From assembly GCF_021556615.1 (NCBI RefSeq), contig NZ_JAKGGD010000007.1, forward strand, positions 1 through 64,000: a stretch of 64,000 bases of DNA, written 5' to 3'. Under the pieces are notes generated by a model. The model was not told where the DNA came from. It was given only the letters and a program-made list of their open reading frames with translations, and ran no database searches. Each line of letters starts with the position of its first letter. Positions within the stretch are counted from its first letter, which is position 1. Made by a program: the position numbers and the translations under genes. Positions 17,708-26,967 of this stretch are shown here, piece after piece. This stretch comes from Paracoccus salsus. GTDB taxonomy: Bacteria; Pseudomonadota; Alphaproteobacteria; Rhodobacterales; Rhodobacteraceae.

Positions 17708-20700
17708 TCAGAAACCCTCCAGCTCTAGCATCAGGGGTCGGACGCGCATCTGCCTGCGCCCGGTCAGCGTGCCCTCGCTCGTGTCGAAGATCAGCCGGAA
17801 GCTCGCCGGATCGACCCCGGCCGGGATCGGCGAGACCGGGCGCAGCAGCGCGCGGGTGGCGTTGCGGCTGAGGCGGGTGACGCGCAGTTCGATCCCGCCA
17901 TAGCGGCCCTCGCGCAGGCGGCAGCGGTCGGCGATGACCACCTCGGTTCCCGAGATGACATGCGCCTTGCGGTTCAGCGGTTCCAGCGCGTCCACGAGGA
18001 AGCCGACGCAGGCCAGCGTCGCGCCCTGTTGCTCCCAGATCTGGATGATGCGCGCGCCGTCCCTGGGCAGGCCGAGTGTTCCCAGCCCCATCGCGTTCAT
18101 CGCCTCGTCGAAAAGCCGGTCGGAGGGCGGCTCTGCCCCCCTGGGCGTCGCCGGCGCAGGCACCGCGGGAAGGGTTGCGCCGGGCTCGAGGATCAGTTCG
18201 GGCGCGGGCGAGGGCGCCACGGAGCCGTCGGTCGAACAGCCGAGCGCCTCGACCATCTCGGTCGGGTTGGCGTAGCGCGAGGTGAAGAAGTTCGCCGCCG
18301 AGACGAGCGCGCGGTCGGCGCTGTCCGAGGTCCTGACCGCCCAGAGATTGGCGTCGTAGAAGACGTTCGGCTCCAGCGGATAGACGCCTGCAATGGCGGT
18401 GCCGCCGACCGGGCGCTCGCTGTCGATGCAGGGCGCGTCTCGCACCGCATCGGTGATCGCCCGTTCCGCAGGCGTCAGGAATTGCCTGTCGATCGCGAGG
18501 ATGTGCAGCGTGCCGACAAGCGGCGCGGCGGCGGCGGTGCCAAGGCTGCCGCCGGGTTGCGGCGGCGGATCGGTCCGGCGCAGCTCGATCTCGAGCGCGC
18601 GGCCGTATTGCGCGGCAAGGTTCGCCACATGGTCCTGGGTGAAGTGGAACACCACCGGATCGGCGGTGAAATGCGCGATGGCGCCGGTCTCGGGCGAACT
18701 CGCCGCGAGGTAGCGGTCGAGGTCGCGGGCGTCGAAGAGATGCTCGTTGGGCCCGTCCTGCCGCGACGGCGGGGCCACCAGCTCGTCGGCGGTGCGGAAG
18801 CGGAAGACCTGCGTCGTGCCAGTCTTCCAGTCGGCTTCGTCGGGTGTCGTGGGCGGCTGTTCGTCCTCCTTCTCGCTGAGCCAGCTCTGGAATTTCCAGT
18901 CCACCTCGATGCGGTAGGTCGTCCCGGGTTCGAGGATCACGGGCCGGCCGCCGCCAAGAGGATCGGCGCCGTCAAGTTGGTCCTGGATCTCGTCGCGGAT
19001 CTCTTCGTCATGGGCGTGCCACTGGGCGGCCTTGTCGTCGATGGCGCAGAGCCCGATGAAGGTCACGTCCACGCCGGCGCGACGCGTGCGCAACCGAATC
19101 TCGTCGATGGCCTGCGGCACGGACGGCATGGTGTAGCGCACGATATGGCAGACGGTTCCGTCGCGGTTCTGGTGGCTGGCGACGATCTCGGGCGACCAGC
19201 CGTTGCCGGTCCCGCCCTCGGCGCGCAGGCGGCCGATGACCTCTGGCAGCGCCGGCACGGTGGCGGCGGCGGCGCGGGTGAGACCGGATTCGCGCCGGGG
19301 CACGGGGAAGGGCGTGTCGCGCCTGTCGTCGCGCAGGCAGATCTCCACGAGCCCGCCGACGCCCTTGGTCCGGACCTCGATCCGGGCGATTCCGGGGGCC
19401 TTCAGCGTGACGCGCAAGGCTTCGCCCGCGGCCTCGCCGCCCTCGCCCGCGATCCGGGCGCCGCGGGCGTCGTAGCCCTCGATCTGGTATCGCGTCCCGG
19501 ACTTGGCCAGCAGGTGCAAGCGGACGTTTCGTGCGGGCCGGGACAGCGCGATGTCAAGACCGGCTGCGCCATAGACCAGCGCGCCGGGCCGGTCGCCGCG
19601 GCCGGGCAGGGCCTTCAGCACCGGCTCGCCGCGCGGATCGCGGAAGGTGACGCCCTCGTGCTCGATCCGGGCCACCGCGCGGCGGAGCCGCAGTTTTTCA
19701 AGCGAGACGCATCGGTTCTGCGGCCGCACCAGCGCGCCCGAGCGGCAGCAGAGCCGGTAAAGCACCGCCTCGTTCGAACCGCCGGCAAGCACGATGCGCC
19801 CGATTGGCACCCGGCCCGAGAGCCGCATCACATGGGGCACGCGCTGGCCCTCGGCCTCGGCGCGGGCGACGGCATTGCCGGCGGCGTCGAAGCCCACCGC
19901 CTTGACCGGCCCGGCGAACAGCATGACGTGCAGTTCGATCTCGGTGCAGCCCGAAGGCAGCGTGAGTTCGATGCCCCGGTCAGGCACCCACAGCTCTGCC
20001 CGCCGGTCGCGGCCGGCGCGCGGCGCACCGGTCGTGTCCACCTGATCGGCGCGGCGCAGCGTGTCGCCTCGCGCCAGTGTGCGCAGGGTGATGCCGTCAT
20101 GGGTGGCCTCGCGCTGGCCCTCGATCTGCCGGGGCACATCGTCGAATGCGACGCAGGTGGCCTCTGGCGTGGCCGCCCGCGTGAGACAGCACAGCCGGTA
20201 GAGGAAGGCCTCGCCCGAGCCGCCCTCGATCATCACCGAGACGATGGGCACCGAGGCCGCAAGCGTCAGCGTATGGCCCACCCCTTGCGTCGGCGGCGTG
20301 CCGGCGCTGACAACGGCGTTGCCGCCCGCATCAAAGCCGGTCGCCTTGATCTCGCGCGCGCCCAGCACGACCGAAAGTTCGACCCGCATGCAGGGCTGGG
20401 GCAGCGTGACGCGCATCCCCGAGAACGGGATCTGCAGGTCGCCGATGCCGTCCTGGCCGAAGCGATCGGGCTCGGGCACGGTGTCCACCGCGTCGCGCAG
20501 CGCGAAGCGCTGGCCTGCGTCCAGCGCCTCGAACCGCGCGCCGTCATGGTCGAACACGGCGCGGTTGACGAGATCGGCGTTGAGGCTGGCGAAGTCGAGG
20601 CAGGCTGCACGGTCGTCCGGGTCCGGCTGCCCGGGCCGCGTGCAGCAGACGCGGTAGAGGTGAAACTGCTTGATCCCGTCGGTCAGCATCTCGACCCGGA

Positions 20701-23700
20701 CAATCCCGGTTTCCGATGTCAGGATCGCCAGCGCGGGGCGGTTCGGGGGCGTGTCCTCGATCTGCTTCGTCGTCGTGCCGTCGGCATGATGGATGCGCAG
20801 GACAAGCACGCCGTCGCTTGGCTTGAACCAGTGGATCTCCAGCCGGTGGCAGGGGCGCTTGAGCGCGATCTCGGCCCCGGGATCCGAGACGATGACATCG
20901 GTGGTCCCGTCGCTGCCGAAGACCGGGTCGGCGATGTTGGAAATGTCGATCCGGTCGGTCGCCTGCAGAAGGTTGCGGCGCGGCGCGGCCCCGTCCTGGA
21001 CCGCCGTCAGCACGAAAGGCGGCAGATCGAAGCGTTCGGCCTGCTGGCCGGCCTTGAGGTCCTCGAACTGATAGCAGCCCGCGCCCGTGTCACTGCCCTC
21101 GCCGCTGTCGCAGACCATCAGCGTCAGCACGCCCGTCCGCACGGCGCGGTCAAGCTCGATCCGCCAGGGCAGCGCGGTCGGCACCAGCCCGCCGCCGGCA
21201 TCGGTCCGCAGCATCCTTGGCAGGCGGTAGCCGGTCGCGACGGTGCCGGTGGCGATGGCGGTCGCGGGGACCGCGCGGGTCGTCCCGGCCTCGAACAGCC
21301 CGCCGGTCGCCCCGACCAGCGCCACCAGTTCGTTGCCGGTCACCTCGATCGTGCCTGCCTGAAGAAACGACCGCGCATTGCCCTGGAAATGGCTCGGATA
21401 GGGCGTGGGCGGGGGCGTCAGGCGCCGCAGCCGGGTGACGGTGGGCGCCAGGATCCGGGTCTCGTCGCCGCGCAGGCAGGATCTGCGCGGGGGCGGCACC
21501 GGTTCGCAGACGCGGCGGATGATTGTCGCGGGGTCGCCGGGCTGGCCCGCGCCGCCGTCGGCGGTGCTTTGAGCCCAGGCCCAGGGCTCGCGGTTGAGAA
21601 GTTGCAGATGGGTGACCTCGGCACCCGAGGGGCTGAGAGCGCCGCCGCCCGAACTGTCGTCGGCGGGCCGCTGCGGCGGATGCGTCCAGGCCGACAGCAG
21701 CGCGCCTCCCGACGGGTCGGTGACGGGCGCGCCGTCGCTGTCCTTCACAAGCCGGACGTCCATGAGCCGGTAGGCATAGCGCAACCGGTTCGAGCCGAAC
21801 CAGCGCTCGCCCGCGGGCTGCCCGCCCGGGTCGAACTGGGCCCCTGTCGGGATCTTGTCCTCGATGAAATGCCGGAAATTCAGCACCGGCACGGTGTCGG
21901 GCCAGACGGTGTGGTTGTTCTCGGGGGCCGCGCCCCGGTTCACGGTCTGGCCGTTCACCTCGGCGAAGTCGTAGATCGCGGCAGCCTGCGGCGAGCCGGT
22001 GGTGGCGCCGCCGGTGATGCGGTTGAGCCGGTCGGCGAGGCTGATGCCCGCGACGGGCGGCGGCGGATCGGGCGCGTCGAAGGTGGCGGCGCTGCCGAAA
22101 TCAAGCGTGATGCAGCCCTTGACCGAAAAGAAGAAGAAATCCACCTCGGCGCAGAACCGCGCCTCTTCGATGGCGGCGACGGGATCGGCTGCGCCCGGCG
22201 GGTCATAATAGCTGACCACCACCGCCGCATCGACGGAGGCCGAGACGATCACCAGGTCCAGCGAGCCGCGCAGATAGAGGCCGCCCTTGATGAACAGCGG
22301 ATCGGTGCCCATCCCGACATAGATCGCGCCCGAAACGGACAGTTCCAGCGGGCCGGCCTTCCATTCGAAGCCCGCCCCCGCACCGAAGCCGATCGAGAAG
22401 CCGTCGAAGTTCCAGTCCCTGTTCGGGCCGAAACCCGGCAGGCCCCCGCCCTCGACCATCAGGAAGGACCAGACCTTGATATCGAGGATACCGGGCAGGA
22501 AGGTGATCGTGACGGGCTCGCCCGCGCGGCCCGGACCATTGTCGGAGCCGATCCGGACATAGGCGCTGCCGCTGCCCGGTGCAGGGAAGCGCGCGCCGAA
22601 CGGCACCTTGAGGATCAGCAGCTTGGGGATCGTGTAGGTGGCCGAGACCGCGACCGTGACGCCCGTGTCGTTGATGACGACGAGGCCCGTGATCGAGGCG
22701 CTCTGGCCGTCCTTCTTGTCCTTGGCGGTGGTGTCGGGCAGCGACAGGATCTCGATCTCGACACCGAAGATCACCTCGACATCCGGGAAGGCCACGACGA
22801 CCATGCCGGTCGCCGAGAACGAGAAGGAGGCGTCGGGCAGGGTGCCCACGACAACGCCGACGCCAAAGGCATACTGGCCCTTGCGCGGGATATACTTGTC
22901 CTCGGGCGCCTTGCGCCACCAGCCGATCTCGCGGGCGACCACATCCTCGACGGCGGCCACGTCGCGGGTGCCGTTGATCGTGACCTGGCCGATGAAGCCG
23001 TGGATGGCGATGGGCAGCGGCCCAAGCGGGATGCCGCCCGGGAACTGCACACGGCCATAGAGGCTGAGGAACAGCGACGGTGCGAAATCGGGCGGATCGT
23101 CCGGGATGCCGACCGCGAGTGCCACGGAGGCGCGCACCTGCAGCGGGATCAGCGTCGCGTCGACGCCCGCGCGCAGGATGCCTCCATCCTCGATCCTGAT
23201 GCGCCCCTCGCCCTGCACCGTGGCGGGAATGTCCACGCTGGCCTTGAGGCCGCGCAGGCTGAATTCGGGGCTGCCCGAGAGATTGCCGTTCGCATCGGTG
23301 TTGAAGGTGACGCGGAAGGTCGCCTCCGAGACCTCGACGACGCCGATATCGATGGCGATGGCCAGTGTCGGCTCGAACCACAGCGATCCCGTGCCCATCT
23401 TGAACTCGGTGATCCGCAGAAGCCGCCCAAGGGGCCCATCGATCTTCCAGAGGCCGGAATCCTCGATGGACATGCTCTTGGACGACTGCGCGAGGCCGAA
23501 TTTCTCGATCAGTGGCGCGTCCGGGTCGGTGTTGTCGAACTCGACGCCGACATCGGTATACTTGATCTTCATCGGCTGGTCGGGATCGGTCCGCAGCCCG
23601 AGCGCGCCGGCGTTGATATGGACGGTGTTCGAATAGTCGGTGAGGATCTGGACCTTGTAGGATTGCAGCGGGTCCGCGATGGTCCGCGTCTGCGCCTTGG

Positions 23701-26482
23701 CCTGAAGCTTGGTGAAGGCCGATCCGGAGCCCGCCGCGATCAGCGGCCCGCCGCCGCCGAAATCCACCCCCGCAAAGCCCGTGATCGCCGCCAGAGCGGC
23801 CAGACGAACGCCGGATTCCACCGCGTCGGTGTCGAAATCCACGCCCGAGGCGAGCATCGGCCCGAAGGTCAGCGCGGCGACGAGGTTCGGCTGCTCGGTA
23901 TCGAAGAGCCCGTCGGGGTCGCCGTCCGACTTGATGCCCAGAAGGAACTCGGTAAAGCCCGTCAGGTCATCATAGACCCACTTGCCGAAGACCGTCAGCA
24001 CCTCGGATGTCGTGCTGATCCCGTCCGCGGGCGAGGGCGTCCAGGCGTATTCGAACTCTGCCAGGTTCGGGACGATGTCCTCCCAGCCGGAAAAGCGCGG
24101 CCGGTCCCAGCCAAGCTTCAGCAGCACCCGGTAGTCGGCGCGCGCGTCGGCATTGTCTGCGGGCAGGACCTCGCGGCCCGTGGCGGGCACGAGGACCTGC
24201 CGCCGGGTCGGGGCGACGGCGCCGCTGGTCTCGCGCCGCGCCTCGGGGGCCGAACTGCCGCCGACGGCATAGATATCCACGCGGCGGAACCGCTCGCGGA
24301 CCCCCTCGCGCGTCGGGTCGGGCGGGCTCGACCGGATGCCGGTGCCGTCGGGGTTCCGGGGCCAGGCCGAGCGGTCGACCACGTCCACGTCCATGATGAG
24401 CCTGGCCGAGGCCTCGGCGTCGTCGGGCTCGATCAGCGCCCTTGTGGCGGCGTCGAGGCCGCCGAGGCTCTGCTCCTGGTGGCCCTCGACCGTGCCCGAG
24501 GCGGCGGGTTCGCCTCCGGCCGGGGTCCGCAGCAGGTTCACGCCGGCGTCCCGACGCCGCCCGGCGAGGCCGACATTGTAGCTGTCGGAGCCGATATCGT
24601 CGCAGCGCCCGATGACCACGAATTTGGCGCCCGTATAGTTGGCCGCCCACCGCAGCAGCCCTTCGTGCAGGTTCGAGCCACGGTCGTTGAAGGGTTTGGC
24701 CTGACCCCAGCGCTGCGGGTCGCTTTCGTCGAAATTGAACTCGATCTGGACGTGGCGGTCCTCTTCGAATCCGGCGGGCGTGCCACCCTCGTAAAGCGCG
24801 ACCTCGGCCAGGGTGCCGGCGGGCGTGTTGACGGTCGTGCCGCTGATCGATGCCATCGCGTTCGCGCCGTCGAGGCGGCCGTGCTCGTGGAAGGCGTCGA
24901 GATCGTAGCAGCCCAGCACCAGGGCGGGTGCCAGCGGGACGGTGGGCGCGGTCGCGTCGAACACGCCGGTCTCGCAGCCGACGAACAGCGGGTCGCTGCC
25001 CGGATCGCGCAGGCGCAGGCGTATGCGGCTTTGCGAGGTCTCGGCGTTCGTCTGGCGCAGAAGGATGTAGTGGACGCCCCGCGCCTCGGCTGGCAGGGCG
25101 ATGGAAAAGGACGCGCCTGCACGCTGGAAGCCAAGCGTCGGCGAGGACCATGCGAAGCTTGCCGCCGGGTCGGCGGGCTGGGCCGCGGCCTGCAATGTCA
25201 GCGTGGTGATGGCGTCGATGGGACCGGTCAGGTCCACGACGTTCGCAAGTGTCGTGCTGGCGATCTGCACCGAGATCCTGGGCGCGGTGCCGCTTGCCAC
25301 CATGCGGACGCTGAACTCGGGCTTGCGGAGGCGCCGGGCCGAGGCGCCGGTGCCGATCACCTCGATGGGCGTGATCCGCAGCACGTCGCCGTGGCGGACG
25401 CTGCCGGTGGCGCTGTCGCCGGTCTGCGGGCTGCGGCCCGGGAAGGCGAACTCGGCCTCGTAATCGGTGATGTCGCTGCCGGCGGGGGGCGCGGGGACGG
25501 TGAGGCTGGCGGTCAGTTCGACCGACTGGCCCGCGGCGGCCTGGATCGCGAGCGTGCCGTCGCCGAAATCGAAGCCGCCCGAGATGTCGGTCCCGCCCTG
25601 GCTGAAGACGAAGGTCGCGGGGTTCAGGGGCGAGGCGCCGAACTGCACCTCGATCTCGGCCTGCAGTCCAAGCGGGTCGCCGATCAGCAGGTCGCGCACC
25701 GACAGCGAGAAGCCGCCCTTGCCCACCGCGTTCGAGGGGCAGTAGATTGCCGCCTCCTCGATGGCGAGGCCGACCCAGTCGGCGGACTGGCCGCGTGCCA
25801 GCACGAAGGCGGGCGAGAATTCTTCCGAATAGTCGAAAAGCACGTTCTTGACCGTCAGGCCGAACTGCGAGGTGCCGATCAGCACATGCGGCGGGGCGAG
25901 CGTCACCGAGGTGACCGCCCCCGTCCGTGCGTCCGGCACGAAGGGATCGCCGCCGCCGGTGGCGTCCAAGAACCGCGTGACCACCGGCTGGTCGGTCGCC
26001 ATGCGCTCGAACCGCAGCGCGGCGGCCCCCACGATGGCCGCCGGTGGGTTCCCGGGCTTCGGCGCGAGGTGGCGCGGGGTCGTTCCGCTTTCGGCGATGA
26101 AGTCGGCCGCGGTCAGCCCGTCCAGCGTCAGCTCGAACTCGCCCAGCATCAGGTCGAACTGCCAGCCGCCCGCGCCGGGTTCCAGATCGGCGATCACCGC
26201 GGCGCGGCGGAAGGCCAGGCGGAACGGCACGCCGGTGGTGATCATCGGGATCTTGAGCTTGCCGAAGGGCAGGTCGAAGGATTCGACATCCTGCCCGGCG
26301 ATCGCCACGTCGAGCGACTGGATGCGGCCGGTGTGGATGATCGCGTCGGCGCTTGTCCGGCTTTCAAGCTCCAGCGCCACGAAGCGTTCGACGAACCGGG
26401 AGAACGGCGCCGGAAGCGCCTGGTTCACGCGGTCGGCGGCCTCAAACAGCGACACAAGAGAAACGCCTGCGACCTGCGGCAT
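17708..26482 (-). CDS. giant hypothetical protein (2924 aa), OmpA-like segment and four tandem repeats
   Basis: First gene of the three-gene operon. No signal peptide is seen at MPQVAGVSLVSLFEA. Residues 1-560 are beta-rich. Residues 577-650 look like an OmpA-type peptidoglycan-binding domain (IEFNFDESDPQ, then GRCDDIGSDSYNVGLAGRR). Residues about 880-1560 form a long run of alternating hydrophobic strands with Gly/Pro turns (SLFLSLYGRVQFPGG, PLGPLPIAIHGFIG, SIGFGAGAGFEWKAGPLEL), suggesting an extended beta structure. Residues about 1803-2390 hold four tandem repeats ending in YRxCC-like motifs. The C-terminal 500 residues mix strands with charged helices. The whole frame of 8.8 kb is intact without frameshift, so selection maintains it. 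A surface or secreted scaffold is one possibility, but no export signal supports it. Function unknown. Confidence 0.8.
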   Translation of the reverse strand: MPQVAGVSLVSLFEAADRVNQALPAPFSRFVERFVALELESRTSADAIIHTGRIQSLDVAIAGQDVESFDLPFGKLKIPMITTGVPFRLAFRRAAVIADLEPGAGGWQFDLMLGEFELTLDGLTAADFIAESGTTPRHLAPKPGNPPAAIVGAAALRFERMATDQPVVTRFLDATGGGDPFVPDARTGAVTSVTLAPPHVLIGTSQFGLTVKNVLFDYSEEFSPAFVLARGQSADWVGLAIEEAAIYCPSNAVGKGGFSLSVRDLLIGDPLGLQAEIEVQFGASPLNPATFVFSQGGTDISGGFDFGDGTLAIQAAAGQSVELTASLTVPAPPAGSDITDYEAEFAFPGRSPQTGDSATGSVRHGDVLRITPIEVIGTGASARRLRKPEFSVRMVASGTAPRISVQIASTTLANVVDLTGPIDAITTLTLQAAAQPADPAASFAWSSPTLGFQRAGASFSIALPAEARGVHYILLRQTNAETSQSRIRLRLRDPGSDPLFVGCETGVFDATAPTVPLAPALVLGCYDLDAFHEHGRLDGANAMASISGTTVNTPAGTLAEVALYEGGTPAGFEEDRHVQIEFNFDESDPQRWGQAKPFNDRGSNLHEGLLRWAANYTGAKFVVIGRCDDIGSDSYNVGLAGRRRDAGVNLLRTPAGGEPAASGTVEGHQEQSLGGLDAATRALIEPDDAEASARLIMDVDVVDRSAWPRNPDGTGIRSSPPDPTREGVRERFRRVDIYAVGGSSAPEARRETSGAVAPTRRQVLVPATGREVLPADNADARADYRVLLKLGWDRPRFSGWEDIVPNLAEFEYAWTPSPADGISTTSEVLTVFGKWVYDDLTGFTEFLLGIKSDGDPDGLFDTEQPNLVAALTFGPMLASGVDFDTDAVESGVRLAALAAITGFAGVDFGGGGPLIAAGSGSAFTKLQAKAQTRTIADPLQSYKVQILTDYSNTVHINAGALGLRTDPDQPMKIKYTDVGVEFDNTDPDAPLIEKFGLAQSSKSMSIEDSGLWKIDGPLGRLLRITEFKMGTGSLWFEPTLAIAIDIGVVEVSEATFRVTFNTDANGNLSGSPEFSLRGLKASVDIPATVQGEGRIRIEDGGILRAGVDATLIPLQVRASVALAVGIPDDPPDFAPSLFLSLYGRVQFPGGIPLGPLPIAIHGFIGQVTINGTRDVAAVEDVVAREIGWWRKAPEDKYIPRKGQYAFGVGVVVGTLPDASFSFSATGMVVVAFPDVEVIFGVEIEILSLPDTTAKDKKDGQSASITGLVVINDTGVTVAVSATYTIPKLLILKVPFGARFPAPGSGSAYVRIGSDNGPGRAGEPVTITFLPGILDIKVWSFLMVEGGGLPGFGPNRDWNFDGFSIGFGAGAGFEWKAGPLELSVSGAIYVGMGTDPLFIKGGLYLRGSLDLVIVSASVDAAVVVSYYDPPGAADPVAAIEEARFCAEVDFFFFSVKGCITLDFGSAATFDAPDPPPPVAGISLADRLNRITGGATTGSPQAAAIYDFAEVNGQTVNRGAAPENNHTVWPDTVPVLNFRHFIEDKIPTGAQFDPGGQPAGERWFGSNRLRYAYRLMDVRLVKDSDGAPVTDPSGGALLSAWTHPPQRPADDSSGGGALSPSGAEVTHLQLLNREPWAWAQSTADGGAGQPGDPATIIRRVCEPVPPPRRSCLRGDETRILAPTVTRLRRLTPPPTPYPSHFQGNARSFLQAGTIEVTGNELVALVGATGGLFEAGTTRAVPATAIATGTVATGYRLPRMLRTDAGGGLVPTALPWRIELDRAVRTGVLTLMVCDSGEGSDTGAGCYQFEDLKAGQQAERFDLPPFVLTAVQDGAAPRRNLLQATDRIDISNIADPVFGSDGTTDVIVSDPGAEIALKRPCHRLEIHWFKPSDGVLVLRIHHADGTTTKQIEDTPPNRPALAILTSETGIVRVEMLTDGIKQFHLYRVCCTRPGQPDPDDRAACLDFASLNADLVNRAVFDHDGARFEALDAGQRFALRDAVDTVPEPDRFGQDGIGDLQIPFSGMRVTLPQPCMRVELSVVLGAREIKATGFDAGGNAVVSAGTPPTQGVGHTLTLAASVPIVSVMIEGGSGEAFLYRLCCLTRAATPEATCVAFDDVPRQIEGQREATHDGITLRTLARGDTLRRADQVDTTGAPRAGRDRRAELWVPDRGIELTLPSGCTEIELHVMLFAGPVKAVGFDAAGNAVARAEAEGQRVPHVMRLSGRVPIGRIVLAGGSNEAVLYRLCCRSGALVRPQNRCVSLEKLRLRRAVARIEHEGVTFRDPRGEPVLKALPGRGDRPGALVYGAAGLDIALSRPARNVRLHLLAKSGTRYQIEGYDARGARIAGEGGEAAGEALRVTLKAPGIARIEVRTKGVGGLVEICLRDDRRDTPFPVPRRESGLTRAAAATVPALPEVIGRLRAEGGTGNGWSPEIVASHQNRDGTVCHIVRYTMPSVPQAIDEIRLRTRRAGVDVTFIGLCAIDDKAAQWHAHDEEIRDEIQDQLDGADPLGGGRPVILEPGTTYRIEVDWKFQSWLSEKEDEQPPTTPDEADWKTGTTQVFRFRTADELVAPPSRQDGPNEHLFDARDLDRYLAASSPETGAIAHFTADPVVFHFTQDHVANLAAQYGRALEIELRRTDPPPQPGGSLGTAAAAPLVGTLHILAIDRQFLTPAERAITDAVRDAPCIDSERPVGGTAIAGVYPLEPNVFYDANLWAVRTSDSADRALVSAANFFTSRYANPTEMVEALGCSTDGSVAPSPAPELILEPGATLPAVPAPATPRGAEPPSDRLFDEAMNAMGLGTLGLPRDGARIIQIWEQQGATLACVGFLVDALEPLNRKAHVISGTEVVIADRCRLREGRYGGIELRVTRLSRNATRALLRPVSPIPAGVDPASFRLIFDTSEGTLTGRRQMRVRPLMLELEGF
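19330..21076 (-). repeat. four tandem protein repeats of about 150 aa within the giant gene
   Basis: Units begin at Cys1803 (CYQFEDL), Cys1961 (CLDFASL), Cys2110 (CVAFDDV) and Cys2258 (CVSLEKL), so the spacing is 158, 149 and 148 residues. The first three close with YRVCC or YRLCC and the fourth with a degraded ICLRDD. Shared inner landmarks are an HDG-containing strand, a [IV]xL[PK]xPC[HMT]xxEL[HS] strand and, in units two and three, GFDAxGNAV. The pattern of one Cys at the start and two at the end suggests a disulphide-capable or metal-binding sandwich module. The copies are diverged, so this is an old duplication and not a DNA-level repeat. Confidence 0.75.
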
Positions 26483-26500
26483 GGCTTCCCCCCCCGCCTC
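26483..26500 (-). promoter_or_regulatory. ribosome-binding region with G8 tract before the giant gene
   Basis: On the minus strand the start codon at 26482 is preceded by GAGGC, a run of eight G (26488-26495) and AAGCC. The homopolymer sits between the GAGG element and the ATG, or itself acts as the anti-SD partner. A change of one or two G would alter spacing. Confidence 0.5.
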
Positions 26501-26967
26501 AGAACATTTGAATAGAATTCTTATGGTTTGTTTCGCCTCACGATAGCACCGTGCTGCGGCGTGTCACAACGATTTTTCCGCGCGTCGTCGAACGCCCGCC
26601 GGTCAGGATCGAATGTCGGTGCGATCGACCGGAACCGACGCCGCTGGACACAGGCCGGATCGGCCAGCCTCCGGTGAGGCTGCTGGTCCAACGCGGGACG
26701 GGGTATCGGCGTGGGCGGAAAAGCGTCAGTCCTGTCCGGCCATCGGCCTATCAGGTTCCTGTCCTGGCCGCGACCGCGAACGCTGCCCGGTGGGCCTGCG
26801 CCGCAGCCGGGGCTATTTCAACCGGAAGCTGGCCGTGCTAGCGACGCGGCCCGTAACGATCGGTCTGGCGCGGAGCGCGACGTGTCGGCAAGATTTCCGC
26901 AACCCCATGAGATGCCGTTTGCGCCCAGCCTGCCCGAAGGCCGGGTCGCGGTGACAAGGACGAACAG
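26501..26967. other. divergent intergenic region, no gene seen
   Basis: The gap separates the giant operon (leftward) from nnrS (rightward). The end near 26500-26545 is A/T-rich (it includes GAATAGAATTC and GTTTGTTTC) and is the likely promoter area of the giant operon. The rest is GC-rich with only short, composition-driven open frames. I find no convincing FNR-type dyad here, although nnrS genes are often under such control. Confidence 0.5.

Noticed and set aside
22200-23700. Naming the strand-rich middle of the giant protein as a DUF6603-type domain
   Set aside because: The resemblance is an impression from sequence texture only and could not be tested here.
11134-26482. Phage tail, contractile injection or type VI secretion cluster
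   Set aside because: No sheath, tube, baseplate, spike or ClpV-like gene is present, and the OmpA-like segment alone is not evidence for any of these.
17960-26515. A 2851-codon plus-strand open frame opposite the giant gene
   Set aside because: It lies antisense to a coding frame in very GC-rich DNA, is dominated by Arg, Gly, Asp and Gln, shows no fold-like pattern and has no ribosome-binding site. It is a compositional shadow.
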